Numbered from the stretch's first letter, positions 25,926 to 36,434 are shown. The stretch: DNA of 64,000 bases from Bacillus carboniphilus (GCF_039522365.1 NZ_BAAADJ010000022.1:62001-126000); one strand, 5' to 3'. Numbers and translations are program-made. Notes: a model not told the origin generated them from the sequence alone.

Positions 25926-25953
25926 AAAGGAGCTTGAGTATTCAAGCTCCTTT
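25926..25953 (+). terminator. Rho-independent terminator after rplS
   Basis: AAAGGAGCTTGA (25926-25937) pairs exactly with TCAAGCTCCTTT (25942-25953), followed by ATTCGTTTTATAACCTTTTTT. Confidence 0.85.
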
Positions 25954-26107
25954 ATTCGTTTTATAACCTTTTTTATGAAAAAACTTGAATATAGTGCTGA
26001 GAGCCATTGCAAATAGAGAAAGAAAAGTTTCCTACGAACGTAGTAGAGAAAAAATAGCTGTTCTAGTAGAATATAATGTAGATATTGTACAAGGGCGAGG
26101 TATAAAG

Positions 26108-26668
26108 ATGGAACAAACTAAAAAACCAAAAAGTGAATTATGGGAATGGACTAAAGCTCTAATCATTGCTATTGCAGTTGCATTTATTATTCGTTACTTC
26201 CTATTCGCACCCATTGTCGTAGATGGGTACTCCATGATGCCTACATTAAACGACCAAGATCGAATGATTGTCAATAAATTTAGCTACCAATTTGGTAAAC
26301 CAGATCGTTTTGACATCATTGTATTTAAAGCCCCAGAAGGGAAAGATTACATAAAGAGAGTCATTGGTTTGCCTGGTGATACAGTAGAATATAGAAATGA
26401 TGTCTTGTACATAAATGGCGATCCTTACGAAGAACCATACTTAGATACGTATAAACAAGATGTGATCGGAGGGACACTAACGGAGTCTTTTACTCTAGAA
26501 GATGTAATCGGACGTGAAACAGTTCCAGAAGGTCATGTGTTTGTGATGGGCGATAATCGACGATTAAGTAAAGATTCTAGACATATTGGGCCCGTCCCTT
26601 TTGAAGATATCTTGGGTAAAACTAGCTTAGTTTACTGGCCATTTGACGACCTCGGCTTTGTAAAATAG
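26108..26668 (+). CDS. lepB: Type I signal peptidase
   Basis: Membrane serine-lysine protease that removes signal peptides from secreted proteins. 186 residues from ATG 26108 (MEQTKKPKSELWEW), preceded by GCGAGGTATAAAG; the 41 upstream open codons have no support. One transmembrane helix (about residues 13-35), then the catalytic serine in VDGYSMMPTL (Ser42) and lysine in YIKRVIGLPGD (Lys83), and box E with FVMGDNRRLSKDSRHIG. B. subtilis, as I recall, has no signal peptidase gene here, but other Bacillus species carry one between rplS and rbgA. Confidence 0.95.
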   Translation: MEQTKKPKSELWEWTKALIIAIAVAFIIRYFLFAPIVVDGYSMMPTLNDQDRMIVNKFSYQFGKPDRFDIIVFKAPEGKDYIKRVIGLPGDTVEYRNDVLYINGDPYEEPYLDTYKQDVIGGTLTESFTLEDVIGRETVPEGHVFVMGDNRRLSKDSRHIGPVPFEDILGKTSLVYWPFDDLGFVK

Positions 26669-26767
26669 GCCCATATTACATAGGATAAAAACCAATGTGA
26701 TGGGGCAATAAATCAATAGACCTTTATAACGATTTAGAACGTGTTTAGAGAGTGGTGTAAATAGTTC

Positions 26768-27628
26768 ATGACGATACAGTGGTATCCCGGCCATATGGCC
26801 AAAGCCAAAAGACAGATACTAGAAAAAATAAAATTAGTAGACCTTGTGATTGAAATTGTAGACGCAAGAATTCCGTTGTCATCTAGAAATCCAATGGTCA
26901 ATGAAATTTCCCATCAAAAACGGCGTTTAGTACTATTAAACAAAAGTGATCTAGCAGACCCTGCTGTGACTAAAAAATGGATTTCTTATTTTGAAGAAGA
27001 AGGAGCAAGTGTTTTAGCTATCAATGCGCATCGCTCCTCTGATATCAAAAAAGTCATTCAACAGTCTCAGAGCTTAATGAAGGACAAGCACGAAGCATTA
27101 CGTGCAAAGGGTATTATTAACCCGCGAGCTATTAGAGCTTTAATTGTGGGGATCCCTAATGTCGGGAAAAGTACATTCATCAACCAGTTGGCTGGTAAAA
27201 AAATAGCGAAAACCGGAAACACGCCAGGTGTCACCAAAGCTCAAAGCTGGATTAAATCTGGGAAGGACTTTGAGTTGTTAGATACACCAGGGATTCTTTG
27301 GCCAAAATTTGAAGACGAAGAAGTAGGTTATCGGTTAGCTGTCACTGGTGCAATAAAAGATACGATTTTACCTCTACAGGATATTGCAGCCTATGCACTC
27401 CGTTACTTAAGTGAACACTATCCAGATAGAATGCAAGAGAGATACAAGCTTACTACTATCTCGGATGATATGGCTGTCCTGTTTGACGAGATTGGTAAAA
27501 AACGTGGCTTTATTGTTTCTGGTGGATATGTAGATTGGGACCGTGTTGCAGAAATTGTTCTGCAGGAGCTCAGAAACGGTAAACTAGGACCACTATCATT
27601 AGAAACTCCATATAGTAATGCTGATTAA
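26768..27628 (+). CDS. rbgA: Ribosome biogenesis GTPase RbgA (YlqF)
   Basis: Circularly permuted GTPase required for a late step of 50S assembly, when L16 and other proteins join. 286 residues. The start [16 protein letters not shown] is the family signature. G4 NKSDL comes before the P-loop GIPNVGKST (about residue 127) and G3 DTPGIL. A C-terminal helical ANTAR-like domain with ERYKL and [14 protein letters not shown] follows. The stop codon lies within the following terminator stem. Order rplS-(lepB)-rbgA-rnhB is typical. Confidence 0.97.
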   Translation: MTIQWYPGHMAKAKRQILEKIKLVDLVIEIVDARIPLSSRNPMVNEISHQKRRLVLLNKSDLADPAVTKKWISYFEEEGASVLAINAHRSSDIKKVIQQSQSLMKDKHEALRAKGIINPRAIRALIVGIPNVGKSTFINQLAGKKIAKTGNTPGVTKAQSWIKSGKDFELLDTPGILWPKFEDEEVGYRLAVTGAIKDTILPLQDIAAYALRYLSEHYPDRMQERYKLTTISDDMAVLFDEIGKKRGFIVSGGYVDWDRVAEIVLQELRNGKLGPLSLETPYSNAD

Positions 27629-27651
27629 AGACCCAACTTGTCTGGGTCTTT
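27627..27651 (+). terminator. Terminator overlapping the rbgA stop codon
   Basis: AAAGACCCA (27627-27635) pairs with TGGGTCTTT (27643-27651); AATGCTTTTT follows. Confidence 0.75.
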
Positions 27652-27704
27652 AATGCTTTTTAGAACATCCGATATATAAGAAAGAAAGATTGAAGGAGTA
27701 TAGT

Positions 27705-28472
27705 ATGTCATACACAATTTCACAAATAAAAGAAATATTAGACAACATAACAGACACAGAGGATCCTCAATTAAAAGAGTTCGAAACAGATACGAGAAAA
27801 GGCGTTCAAACCTTATTATCTCAGTGGAATAAAAGGTTGGAAAAGGAAAAAGAAGAACGTGAACGTTATTTAGCTCTCATGCACTTTGAAAGATTATATA
27901 AAAGTAAAGGTTATTCATTTATTGCTGGGATTGATGAAGTGGGTAGAGGTCCTATTGCAGGACCTGTTGTGGCAGCAGCTGTTATCTTGGAAGAGAATAC
28001 ATATTTTTCAGGCTTAAATGATTCGAAGCAAATAACAGAGAAGAAACGTGAAGAGTTGTTTGACCAAATACATGAAAATTCCATTGCTGTAGGCATTGGT
28101 ATGGTGCACTCTCATGAAATTGACGAGATTAATATTTATCAAGCTACCAAAAAAGCAATGTTAGAAGCAATCAATCAATTAGAGCCTGTGCCTGATTTCC
28201 TTTTAATTGACGCAATGCCATTAGAAACACCATTTCCTTCAGAGTCCATTATTAAAGGCGATGCTAAAAGTGTTTCTATTGCCGCAGCATCTGTTATTGC
28301 CAAAGTGACACGTGACCGTTACATGGCGGACTTGGAAAAAGCTCATCCAGGTTATGGTTTTGATAAGCATAAAGGATATGGTACGAAGGAACACCTGGAT
28401 GCCATTCAGAAACTAGGAGTTATTAAAGAGCACAGAAGAAGCTTTGCACCAATCAAGGAGTATACGAGGTAG
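27705..28472 (+). CDS. rnhB: Ribonuclease HII
   Basis: Cleaves RNA in RNA-DNA hybrids and at single misincorporated ribonucleotides. 255 residues from ATG 27705, preceded by GAAGGAGTATAGT. An N-terminal helical extension (about residues 1-70), usual in Bacilli, precedes the catalytic domain, which starts with FIAGIDEVGRGPIAGPV (first Asp-Glu pair). It continues with the aspartate in LLIDAMPL and ends with the SIAAASVIAKVTRDR block holding the last aspartate. ylqG begins 19 bases later. Confidence 0.96.
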   Translation: MSYTISQIKEILDNITDTEDPQLKEFETDTRKGVQTLLSQWNKRLEKEKEERERYLALMHFERLYKSKGYSFIAGIDEVGRGPIAGPVVAAAVILEENTYFSGLNDSKQITEKKREELFDQIHENSIAVGIGMVHSHEIDEINIYQATKKAMLEAINQLEPVPDFLLIDAMPLETPFPSESIIKGDAKSVSIAAASVIAKVTRDRYMADLEKAHPGYGFDKHKGYGTKEHLDAIQKLGVIKEHRRSFAPIKEYTR

Positions 28473-28491
28473 AGGGAGAGGGGGATATGCC

Positions 28492-30177
28492 TTGAATACC
28501 ATTTCATTAGCAGGGACTCAATTTCAGCAGATAAACTCACCCATACAAACAGGTGACTTATTACAAGGGAAGCTGACTAAAGTTGATGCAGAAGGAACTG
28601 CGACGATCCGTACAGTTGGGGGAGAAGTTGAAGCGAAGCTAAACGCCCCTTTAGAAGTAGGGAAATCCTATTTATTCCAAGTTCAAAGGACAGAAAATGA
28701 ATTAGTATTAAAGGTATTGTCTACCCCAAACACGGATGTAGGAAGGGCAGTAGACGTCCTTTTAAAGCAACTTGCATTAGAAAAGGGAGGCTGGGAACAG
28801 CGTCTACTCCAGCTCGCGATAAAAGAAGGGTGGCTCCAGTCAAATGGAAGTAAACTTTCCTTATCCCTTCAATGGCTTGGAAACTCTAGCTCCCCCCTTC
28901 AGGATATAAAAGTATTAGAGTTTATGAATAGAGCCCCGCTTCCTTTTACAAAAGAAGTCTTTCAGTCTCTATCTACTGTATTTTCAGGTAAGGGAGTTTC
29001 TTTCCTTCTACAAGGTTTGGCGAATCACTCTCAAGTTAGCCCGGAACGAATACAGCCATTGATGAGTACCTTAGAGGAAAAAATGGGACTGGATTTGATA
29101 AAAACTGCACTTACACCTTCAGTTAACCAAAATGCTTCGCGGGTTGCCAAACAGATAATTGCTCAGATTATACAACTCCCTGGCGGTACTACTGGGGAGG
29201 ATTTTTTCAATGCAGAACAGTTGTTTAGAAAAATCACCACCCAAAGTAGGCTTCAAATCTGGGAGTCTGGAAAACAAGCGTTTCTAGGTGGAAACCGCCA
29301 AGAGGGAATGATGATTTGGAGAAGCGTCCTACCAAATGTACAGGCAACAATGAACAGTGATCAAGTATCACAATTATTCCTGCAATATGAACTTGAAACC
29401 GAGATGAATCCAGCAAAACTAGCACGCATTGAAACCTATTTAAAGCAGGAAACCAGCCTGTCATTGAGTCAACCTGTTTTACAATGGTTAGGGAAAAGTA
29501 TGTTAACTCATGGAGAAGGATTTAAAAATTTTCCTCAATCGGACTATGAGTTTTTCATGTCGTTTAATCGTGAGCATGTAGTAAAAGAATTGAAGCAAAT
29601 CGTAAGCATGCTCGGATTAAACTTAGAGGCAGACATGGCTTCTGCTAGAAAAGAAGGTTTGGAATCACTGAAAGCTCAACTCATTCAACTGATGCATCAG
29701 GATGGAGTTCCTCAAAAGCTAGGAATACAGGAGCTATTATCACATTTACAGGGGCAAAAGTTATTAACACAAGATACGGGACCGATTCTTCAAATCTTTT
29801 CACAGATTCCCCTTTCTTTTGTACATGGTCTGAATGATGCTACTATCTATTGGAGTGGAAAAAAGTCAAAAGAAGAAAAGATTGACCCCCATCATTGTCG
29901 GGTATTATTTCATCTTCATCTAGAAAAATTAGGAGAAACCCTCCTAGACTTTCAAGTGCAAAATCAAGTGGCAAAAATCCATGTTTTTCATAGACTTGAA
30001 GGCTTTATTCCCCCCGCAGAAGGTGTAAAGGAAATGTTGAAAACTGGTCTAAATAAGATTGGCTACCATCTATCTTCCTTTCAATTTCAGTATGTTGCAG
30101 ATGTAGAAAAAGAGGCAGTCTTTAAGCCAGTATATGAACGGATTCAAATGCTTTCAAAGGTGGATATTCGAATATGA
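28492..30177 (+). CDS. ylqG: YlqG, FliK-like hook-length/export-switch paralogue
   Basis: 561 residues from TTG 28492, with GGGAGAGGGGGAT as ribosome binding site. Low-complexity and helical through most of its length. The C-terminal about 110 residues (after HHCRVLFHLHLEKLGETLLDFQ) resemble the FliK hook domain (Flg_hook_length type). No catalytic motif or signal peptide. It overlaps ylqH, an FlhB C-terminal-like gene, by four bases. The pair therefore repeats in miniature the FliK-FlhB partnership of flagellar export, about 10 kb outside the fla/che operon. Role unknown; the B. subtilis orthologue also sits next to rnhB. The FliK relation is an inference from pattern and context. Confidence 0.7.
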   Translation: MNTISLAGTQFQQINSPIQTGDLLQGKLTKVDAEGTATIRTVGGEVEAKLNAPLEVGKSYLFQVQRTENELVLKVLSTPNTDVGRAVDVLLKQLALEKGGWEQRLLQLAIKEGWLQSNGSKLSLSLQWLGNSSSPLQDIKVLEFMNRAPLPFTKEVFQSLSTVFSGKGVSFLLQGLANHSQVSPERIQPLMSTLEEKMGLDLIKTALTPSVNQNASRVAKQIIAQIIQLPGGTTGEDFFNAEQLFRKITTQSRLQIWESGKQAFLGGNRQEGMMIWRSVLPNVQATMNSDQVSQLFLQYELETEMNPAKLARIETYLKQETSLSLSQPVLQWLGKSMLTHGEGFKNFPQSDYEFFMSFNREHVVKELKQIVSMLGLNLEADMASARKEGLESLKAQLIQLMHQDGVPQKLGIQELLSHLQGQKLLTQDTGPILQIFSQIPLSFVHGLNDATIYWSGKKSKEEKIDPHHCRVLFHLHLEKLGETLLDFQVQNQVAKIHVFHRLEGFIPPAEGVKEMLKTGLNKIGYHLSSFQFQYVADVEKEAVFKPVYERIQMLSKVDIRI

Positions 30178-30452
30178 AGAACCAGCAGGAAAAAAGGTTA
30201 GAAGCGGTTGCACTTCGGTATGATCAAGAAAAAAATAATTCTCCTCAGGTTATAGCGAAAGGGAAAGGGAAAATTGCAGAAAATATTTTAAAAGTTGCGG
30301 AGGAGAATGACGTTCCACTTCATGAGGACCCTACGCTTCTTTCTTTGTTAGGCCAGCTTGATATTAACCAATCTATTCCTGAGGAGCTGTACGAGGCGGT
30401 TGCGGAGGTATTTGCTTTTATTTACCGGGTCGATCAACAACAAAAGAAATAA
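30174..30452 (+). CDS. ylqH: YlqH, stand-alone FlhB C-terminal domain-like protein
   Basis: 92 residues resembling the cytoplasmic export-switch domain of FlhB without its membrane part. Compared with the full FlhB in this same window (57043-58143), EAVALRYDQEKNNSPQVIAKG matches YAIALKYDEKKLDAPFVVAKG, and SIPEELYEAVAEVFAFIYR matches AIPEEFFQAVAEILAIVYQ. The NPTH autocleavage motif that precedes this region in FlhB is absent. Such proteins are called FhlB or YlqH. It starts four bases inside the end of ylqG. Whether it can act in flagellar export is unknown. Confidence 0.85.
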   Translation: MKNQQEKRLEAVALRYDQEKNNSPQVIAKGKGKIAENILKVAEENDVPLHEDPTLLSLLGQLDINQSIPEELYEAVAEVFAFIYRVDQQQKK

Positions 30453-30511
30453 TTCCAATCTACTGAAGTTTATTCCATTTTTTAGCAAGGGTTAATTCTA
30501 ATAACGAGGGC

Positions 30512-30741
30512 CGTTGATTTCCGTTGCAGGTGCGCAGCTAGAGCGGGCGGTCCGGGAGCCTCCTCTGGCCAACAGGATGTTGGTTACGAAGGCGTTGCCA
30601 CAGGACGTGGCGTTCTTAGCCTTCGTTCCCCTTTCGCTCCCGCGGGGTCTCCCTTGTCCCTCTCTTCCCACTTTCCACTGCTTCCATCTATTTTTTTCAA
30701 GGCAGTGGAAATGAGTCAAGCACCTTCCACTCCAATCAACT
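30512..30741 (-). repeat. Dispersed hairpin-rich repeat, long form, copy 3 (inverted)
   Basis: Its reverse complement is near-identical to copy 1 (2741-2957), including the TTTCCACTGC/GCAGTGGAAA, ACGAAGGC/GCCTTCGT and CCAACA/TGTTGG hairpins. It keeps the full right end (CACCTGCAACGGAAATCAACG) seen in copy 2. Next to that end it has a variant segment, CCGCTCTAGCTGCG, where the others read CCGCGGAAAGCAAG. It lies between ylqH and sucC. Apart from it, the 489-base gap holds the sucC promoter and nothing else recognised. Confidence 0.85.
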
Positions 30742-30866
30742 ACTGCTAGACTATATGTGGAAGAGAAAGCAATTTCTACCAAGACAACCTTCACCTAATT
30801 AAGGAATCTATTCCCATTTCAAACTTTGTCAGAAAATTATAATAACGAGAATATTGTTTTAATCGG

Positions 30867-30895
30867 TGGACATACCCCCGTACATTATATAAAAT
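30867..30895 (+). promoter_or_regulatory. Probable sigma-A promoter for sucCD
   Basis: TGGACA (30867-30872), a 17-base spacer, TAAAAT (30890-30895), 46 bases before the sucC ATG. Confidence 0.55.
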
Positions 30896-30941
30896 GGAAT
30901 CGGCAGTCTATATTAGGTAGATACGTTAGGAGGACTGGATA

Positions 30942-32102
30942 ATGAATATCCATGAATACCAAGGTAAAGAAATCCTTAGAAAATATGGGGTATCTGTGCC
31001 AAATGGTCGCGTAGCATTCTCAGTAGATGAAGCTGTTGAAGCTGCAAAAGAACTAGGCACTAAAGTATCAGTTGTAAAAGCTCAAATCCATGCAGGTGGC
31101 CGCGGTAAAGCAGGCGGAGTTAAGGTTGCTAAGGGCCTTGACGAAGTGCGTACATATGCTGAAGAAATTCTAGGTAAGACTTTAGTTACACATCAAACAG
31201 GCCCAGAAGGTAAGGAAGTAAAGCGCTTACTGATTGAAGAGGGCTGTGATATTCAAAAAGAATACTACATCGGATATGTTCTTGACCGTGATTCTTCTAA
31301 AGTTGTTTTGATGGCTTCTGAAGAAGGTGGAACGGAAATTGAAGAAGTGGCTGAACAGACACCTGAAAAGATTTTCAAAGAGTACATTGATCCAGTAGTT
31401 GGATTAACTGCATTCCAAGCTCGTCGTATTGCATTCAATATCAACATTCCAAAGGAGCTTGTTAACCAAGCGGTTAAATTCATGCTTGGCTTGTATCAAG
31501 TATTCGTTGAAAAGGATTGTTCTATTGCAGAAATCAACCCATTAGTAACAACTGGTGATGGCAAGGTTATGGCATTAGATGCAAAGTTAAACTTTGACTC
31601 TAACGCTCTATACCGTCATAAAGATATTATGGAATACCGTGATCTTGATGAGGAAGATCCAAAAGAAATCGAAGCTTCTAAGTATGACCTAAGCTATATT
31701 TCTCTAAACGGAAATATCGGTTGTATGGTTAACGGAGCAGGACTTGCGATGGCTACTATGGACATCATCAAGCATTACGGTGGAGATCCTGCTAACTTCC
31801 TTGATGTTGGGGGCGGCGCTACAGCTGAGAAAGTAACAGAAGCCTTCAAAATCATTCTTTCTGATGAGAATGTAAAAGGAATTTTCGTAAACATCTTCGG
31901 TGGAATTATGAAGTGTGACGTAATTGCTACTGGTGTAGTAGAAGCAGCGAAACAAGTTGGCCTTCAAGTACCACTTGTAGTACGTCTAGAAGGTACAAAC
32001 GTAGATCAAGGTAAGAAGATCTTAAGCGAAAGTGGTTTAAATATCATTGCTGCTGAATCTATGGCAGACGGCGCACAAAAAATCGTTGCACAGGTGAACT
32101 AA
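30942..32102 (+). CDS. sucC: Succinate-CoA ligase [ADP-forming] subunit beta
   Basis: Nucleotide-binding subunit of the TCA cycle enzyme that couples succinyl-CoA cleavage to ATP synthesis. 386 residues. The N-terminal ATP-grasp domain begins [17 protein letters not shown], with [17 protein letters not shown] (nucleotide binding), EINPLV, and ALDAKLNFD (metal ligands). The C-terminal flavodoxin-like domain has FLDVGGGA and [26 protein letters not shown] precedes the ATG. sucD follows 18 bases later. Placed as in B. subtilis between the ylqGH and dprA genes. Confidence 0.98.
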   Translation: MNIHEYQGKEILRKYGVSVPNGRVAFSVDEAVEAAKELGTKVSVVKAQIHAGGRGKAGGVKVAKGLDEVRTYAEEILGKTLVTHQTGPEGKEVKRLLIEEGCDIQKEYYIGYVLDRDSSKVVLMASEEGGTEIEEVAEQTPEKIFKEYIDPVVGLTAFQARRIAFNINIPKELVNQAVKFMLGLYQVFVEKDCSIAEINPLVTTGDGKVMALDAKLNFDSNALYRHKDIMEYRDLDEEDPKEIEASKYDLSYISLNGNIGCMVNGAGLAMATMDIIKHYGGDPANFLDVGGGATAEKVTEAFKIILSDENVKGIFVNIFGGIMKCDVIATGVVEAAKQVGLQVPLVVRLEGTNVDQGKKILSESGLNIIAAESMADGAQKIVAQVN

Positions 32103-32120
32103 GGAAAGGCGGGGACCATT

Positions 32121-33023
32121 GTGAGTGTATTTGTTAATAAAGATACAAAAGTAATCGTTCAAGGTATTACGGGTTCAACAGCCCTTTTCCATACAAAACA
32201 AATGCTTGAGTATGGTACAAAAATCGTTGGTGGTGTAACACCTGGTAAAGGTGGTACAGAAGTAGAAGGAGTACCTGTATTTAATACAGTTGAAGAGGCT
32301 GTTAAGGCAACTGGTGCTAATGCTTCTGTTATCTACGTTCCTGCTCCATTTGCTGCAGATGCCATTTTGGAAGCTGTAGATGCGGAACTAGATTTAGCTA
32401 TTTGTATTACAGAGCATATTCCTGTTCTTGATATGGTAAAAGTGAAACGCTACATGGCGGATAAGAAAACTCGTCTAGTTGGACCAAACTGCCCAGGTGT
32501 TATCACACCAGAAGAATGTAAAATTGGTATCATGCCAGGATACATTCATAGAAAAGGTCACGTAGGGGTTGTTTCTCGTTCTGGAACTCTTACGTATGAA
32601 GCAGTTCATCAATTAACTCAAGCTGGTATCGGTCAGTCTACAGCTGTTGGTATCGGTGGAGACCCAGTAAACGGAACTGACTTTATCGATGTACTAAAAG
32701 CATTCAACGAAGATCCTGAAACAGAAGCTGTCATCATGATTGGTGAAATCGGTGGTACAGCTGAAGAAGAAGCGGCTCGTTGGGTAAAAGCGAACATGAA
32801 GAAGCCTGTTGTAGGCTTCATCGGTGGACGTACTGCACCTCCAGGAAAGCGTATGGGCCATGCTGGTGCGATTATCTCTGGTGGTAAGGGTACAGCTGAT
32901 GAAAAGATTAAAGTTATGAATGAGTGCGGTATCCAAGTGGCTGACACGCCATCTGTAATGGGTGAAACACTTATTAAAGTACTTAAAGAAAATAACCTAT
33001 TCGACAAGTGTAAAAACTTATAA
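32121..33023 (+). CDS. sucD: Succinate-CoA ligase [ADP-forming] subunit alpha
   Basis: CoA-binding and phosphohistidine subunit partnering SucC. 300 residues from GTG 32121 with AAAGGCGGGG as ribosome binding site. The Rossmann-type CoA domain contains [16 protein letters not shown]. The ligase signature around [20 protein letters not shown] and the active-site histidine in [14 protein letters not shown] are intact. A 15-bp perfect terminator hairpin follows, ending the sucCD operon. Confidence 0.98.
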   Translation: MSVFVNKDTKVIVQGITGSTALFHTKQMLEYGTKIVGGVTPGKGGTEVEGVPVFNTVEEAVKATGANASVIYVPAPFAADAILEAVDAELDLAICITEHIPVLDMVKVKRYMADKKTRLVGPNCPGVITPEECKIGIMPGYIHRKGHVGVVSRSGTLTYEAVHQLTQAGIGQSTAVGIGGDPVNGTDFIDVLKAFNEDPETEAVIMIGEIGGTAEEEAARWVKANMKKPVVGFIGGRTAPPGKRMGHAGAIISGGKGTADEKIKVMNECGIQVADTPSVMGETLIKVLKENNLFDKCKNL

Positions 33024-33031
33024 GAATACAC

Positions 33032-33069
33032 AACAAGGGTGACTCTTCAAGAATAGAGTCACCCTTGTT
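33032..33069 (+). terminator. Rho-independent terminator after sucD
   Basis: AACAAGGGTGACTCT (33032-33046) pairs exactly with AGAGTCACCCTTGTT (33055-33069), a 15-bp stem, followed by ATTTAAG. Confidence 0.85.
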
Positions 33070-33111
33070 ATTTAAGTATTAAATTTTTAAAAAAATCCGA
33101 GGTGGTAAATA

Positions 33112-33990
33112 TTGAAAATACTTAGCCAACAGTTAATCGCATTACAACATTCTAAGCACATGACTCCATATAAACTTAGGAAATTAGTAGCTATCCATGA
33201 GAAATATTTCCCTAATGAGTCTCTTTTAACAGTTATAAACAAGCTAGATTTAAAGCCAAAAGTACTAGAACAAATTACACAGGAAGTCCACAATTTCTTT
33301 GCACAAAACCTCATTCAATCCTATCAAAACCAACAAATCTCCATCACAACAATCTATGAACCTGAATATCCCACTCTATTAAAAGAAATCCATGATCGAC
33401 CATCGGTTATCTATCAAAAAGGACGTCTAAAACTCCATAACCACAACCGTAAAAGGCTTGCGATTGTAGGTTCAAGAACGCCAACACCGTATGGAATTGA
33501 CGTACTAAAATATCTCATTCCACCACTAATAGAAGCAGGGTTTACCATTGTCAGTGGACTTGCAAAAGGAATAGACAGCGCTGCCCATCAAATAGCCATT
33601 CATTCTGGTGGAGAAACTGTAGCAGTACTAGGAAATGGACTCCATCGAGTATATCCAGCCGAAAATAAGAAACTGGCTGACAAAATAGGTTCAGAACACT
33701 TGCTTGTATCGGAATATCCCCCTGCAACTTCCCCACAAAAATGGCATTTTCCTGAAAGAAACCGAATAATTAGTGGTATAACAGTGGGGACATTAGTAGT
33801 AGAAGGAAAAGCAAAGAGTGGCTCACTTATAACCGCATACTGTGCGCTTGAACAAGGTAGAGAAGTGTTTGCGGTTCCAGGAAATATCCAAGAAATTAAT
33901 TCAAAGGGCCCTCATCAACTCATTAAAGAAGGAGCAAAGCTAGTTACATGCCCTGAAGATATTTTGGAAGAGCTAATACCCATCGTGTAA
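33112..33990 (+). CDS. dprA: DNA processing protein DprA (Smf)
   Basis: Loads RecA on incoming single-stranded DNA during natural transformation. 292 residues from TTG 33112, preceded by CCGAGGTGG. An N-terminal helical segment precedes the extended Rossmann fold, with AIVGSRTPTPYG, VSGLAKGIDSAAHQIAI, VLGNGLHRVYPAENKKLA, FPERNRIISGI and VEGKAKSGSLITA, all standard DprA blocks. Length is near the B. subtilis protein. Presence of dprA does not by itself prove competence, as the gene is widespread. Confidence 0.96.
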   Translation: MKILSQQLIALQHSKHMTPYKLRKLVAIHEKYFPNESLLTVINKLDLKPKVLEQITQEVHNFFAQNLIQSYQNQQISITTIYEPEYPTLLKEIHDRPSVIYQKGRLKLHNHNRKRLAIVGSRTPTPYGIDVLKYLIPPLIEAGFTIVSGLAKGIDSAAHQIAIHSGGETVAVLGNGLHRVYPAENKKLADKIGSEHLLVSEYPPATSPQKWHFPERNRIISGITVGTLVVEGKAKSGSLITAYCALEQGREVFAVPGNIQEINSKGPHQLIKEGAKLVTCPEDILEELIPIV

Positions 33991-34192
33991 AAAAAATTTT
34001 TATCGGCTTAATCATAAACTGAATTTTCCGATATATTGAATGAAATTGCATGTATATGAATAGCAGTTATTAGTAAGACTGCATGTTAGAGGAATTTCTT
34101 AATTGTTAAGAAGATTCAAAATTCTGAGTGAAATTAGTAGTAATTGGTTCTGAAATTGGATAATTTGTGCATCATGTGTCATATCTCTACCA

Positions 34193-34221
34193 TTGACAAA
34201 TGAAAATACGGTCTTTAATAT
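34193..34221 (+). promoter_or_regulatory. Sigma-A promoter for topA
   Basis: TTGACA (34193-34198), a 17-base spacer, TAATAT (34216-34221), 70 bases before topA. The rest of the 301-base dprA-topA gap is AT-rich, with no recognised feature. Confidence 0.7.
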
Positions 34222-34291
34222 GTATGGAAGATTTAGTAATAATAGTGAATAGAGGATTTATGGGGATTTACCTCTCCTAAGGAGGATTTTA

Positions 34292-36367
34292 ATGGCAGAG
34301 TTTCTCGTCATCGTAGAGTCGCCTGCAAAGGCTAAAACGATAGAGCGTTATTTAGGTAAAAAATATAAAGTAAAAGCATCTATGGGGCATGTTCGAGATT
34401 TACCCCGAAGCCAAATGGGTGTTGATACTGAAAATAATTATGATCCAAAGTATATAACCATTCGAGGGAAAGGGCCGGTACTAAAGGAATTAAAGACGGC
34501 CGCTAAGAAAGCTAAGAAAGTCTATCTCGCAGCTGACCCCGATCGTGAAGGGGAAGCTATTGCTTGGCACTTAGCTCATAGTCTGAACGTAGATATCCAG
34601 TCAGATTGTAGGGTTGTTTTTAATGAGATTACAAAGGATGCGATTAAAGAATCCTTTAAACACCCACGTCCCATTAACCAGGATCTAGTAGATGCACAAC
34701 AGGCACGACGAGTTTTAGACAGATTAGTAGGGTATAACATTAGCCCTTTATTATGGAAGAAAATTAAAAAGGGTCTTAGTGCCGGAAGGGTCCAATCAGT
34801 AGCAGTTCGACTCATAATCGATCGCGAAAAGGAAATCAATGCGTTTGAACCAGAAGAATATTGGACTATTGAAGGAGACTTCTTAAAAGGTAAACAAGGG
34901 TTTCAAGCCAATTTCTATGGAATTGGTAAGGATAAGAAACAGCTTCAGTCTAAAGAAGATGTAGACCAAGTGCTAAAACAATTAAAAGGAAAGGATTTCA
35001 ACGTAACCAATGTTACAAAGAGAGAAAGAAAGCGAAATCCAGCACCGCCATTTACTACTTCTTCTTTACAACAGGAAGCAGCTAGAAAGCTAAACTTCAG
35101 AGCAAAGAAAACCATGATGCTAGCTCAACAATTATATGAAGGAATAGAGCTTGGTAAAGAAGGAACAGTCGGTCTCATCACCTATATGAGAACTGACTCT
35201 ACTCGTATTTCTGATACAGCCAAAAACGAATCGAATTCATACATTGTTTCAACCTTTGGTCAGGAGTATGCCTCTTCAAGTCCAAAGGGTGGAAAGAAGA
35301 ATGCAGCTGCTCAGGATGCGCATGAAGCCATTCGTCCGACGAGTGCTTTAAGAGAGCCAAGTTCTCTCAAGCAACACCTTTCAAGAGACCAATTACGATT
35401 ATATAAATTGATTTGGGAACGCTTTATTGCAAGTCAAATGTCTCCAGCTGTAATGGATACGATGAGTGTAGATTTAATGAATGGGGATGTCCTATTTAGA
35501 GCGACAGGCTCCAAGGTAAAGTTCCCAGGATTTATGAAACTCTATGTAGAGGGAACAGATGATGCTGAGGAAGAAAAGGAAAATTATCTTCCAGACTTAA
35601 AAGAGGGAGATGTTGTGAAAAATCAAAACATTGATCCAAAACAACACTTTACTCAACCACCTCCTCGTTACACAGAGGCAAGACTTGTTAAGACATTAGA
35701 GGAGTTAGGGATAGGTCGCCCTTCGACCTACGCTCCTACTCTCGACACCATTCAAAAAAGGGGATATGTTGCCCTTGATAATAAACGTTTCATTCCGACA
35801 GAACTCGGCGAAATAGTGCTAGAAATGATTACTGAATTCTTCCCTGACATCATAAATGTTGAATTTACGGCGAAGATGGAAAATGATTTGGATGCTGTTG
35901 AAGATGGAAAGGTTAACTGGGTTCAAATTATAGATTCATTTTATAGAGAGTTTGAAAAAGATTTAAGAATAGCTGAAAAAGAAATGGAAGAAGTCGAAAT
36001 CAAAGACGAGCCTGCTGGTGAAGATTGTGAAAACTGTGGAAGTCCGATGGTATTTAAGATGGGTCGATACGGTAAGTTCATGGCCTGCAGTAACTTCCCG
36101 GATTGTCGTAATACGAAACCTATTGTGAAAGATATTGGTGTTAAGTGTCCAAATTGTAAAGAAGGAAACATTGTAGAAAGAAAAAGTAAAAAGCGACGAA
36201 TTTTCTATGGTTGTGACCAATTCCCTAAATGTGAATTTATTTCATGGGACAAACCAGTCAACAGACCTTGTCCAAAGTGTTCGGGACTACTGGTTGAGAA
36301 GAAGCTGAAAAAGGGTGTACAGGTTCAATGTATACAGTGTGATTACAAAGAAGAAGCACAAAAGTAA
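34292..36367 (+). CDS. topA: DNA topoisomerase I
   Basis: Type IA topoisomerase that relaxes negative supercoils. 691 residues, ATG preceded by CTAAGGAGGATTTTA. The TOPRIM domain starts [15 protein letters not shown] and contains [15 protein letters not shown]. The nucleophile is Tyr298 in [13 protein letters not shown]. Three C-terminal four-cysteine zinc ribbons follow (starting CENCGSP, CPNCKEG and CPKCSGL). A terminator lies just after the stop. In B. subtilis trmFO follows; here the next gene is xerC. Confidence 0.98.
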   Translation: MAEFLVIVESPAKAKTIERYLGKKYKVKASMGHVRDLPRSQMGVDTENNYDPKYITIRGKGPVLKELKTAAKKAKKVYLAADPDREGEAIAWHLAHSLNVDIQSDCRVVFNEITKDAIKESFKHPRPINQDLVDAQQARRVLDRLVGYNISPLLWKKIKKGLSAGRVQSVAVRLIIDREKEINAFEPEEYWTIEGDFLKGKQGFQANFYGIGKDKKQLQSKEDVDQVLKQLKGKDFNVTNVTKRERKRNPAPPFTTSSLQQEAARKLNFRAKKTMMLAQQLYEGIELGKEGTVGLITYMRTDSTRISDTAKNESNSYIVSTFGQEYASSSPKGGKKNAAAQDAHEAIRPTSALREPSSLKQHLSRDQLRLYKLIWERFIASQMSPAVMDTMSVDLMNGDVLFRATGSKVKFPGFMKLYVEGTDDAEEEKENYLPDLKEGDVVKNQNIDPKQHFTQPPPRYTEARLVKTLEELGIGRPSTYAPTLDTIQKRGYVALDNKRFIPTELGEIVLEMITEFFPDIINVEFTAKMENDLDAVEDGKVNWVQIIDSFYREFEKDLRIAEKEMEEVEIKDEPAGEDCENCGSPMVFKMGRYGKFMACSNFPDCRNTKPIVKDIGVKCPNCKEGNIVERKSKKRRIFYGCDQFPKCEFISWDKPVNRPCPKCSGLLVEKKLKKGVQVQCIQCDYKEEAQK

Positions 36368-36369
36368 CG

Positions 36370-36397
36370 GAGTGAGCACTATGCTCACTCTCTTATT
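36370..36397 (+). terminator. Rho-independent terminator after topA
   Basis: GAGTGAGCA (36370-36378) pairs with TGCTCACTC (36382-36390), tail TCTTATTTTG. Confidence 0.75.
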
Positions 36398-36434
36398 TTG
36401 TATAAAATACATAAATAGAATTATCAATGAGAAA

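Noticed and set aside
26072-26077. TATAAT upstream of lepB as a promoter
   Set aside because: The -10 is perfect, but the place for the -35 box is an A-run with no match.
30498-30794. Open frames of 98 and 66 residues in 30498-30794
   Set aside because: Inverted copy of the same repeat; translated products match other repeat-derived peptides and not real proteins.
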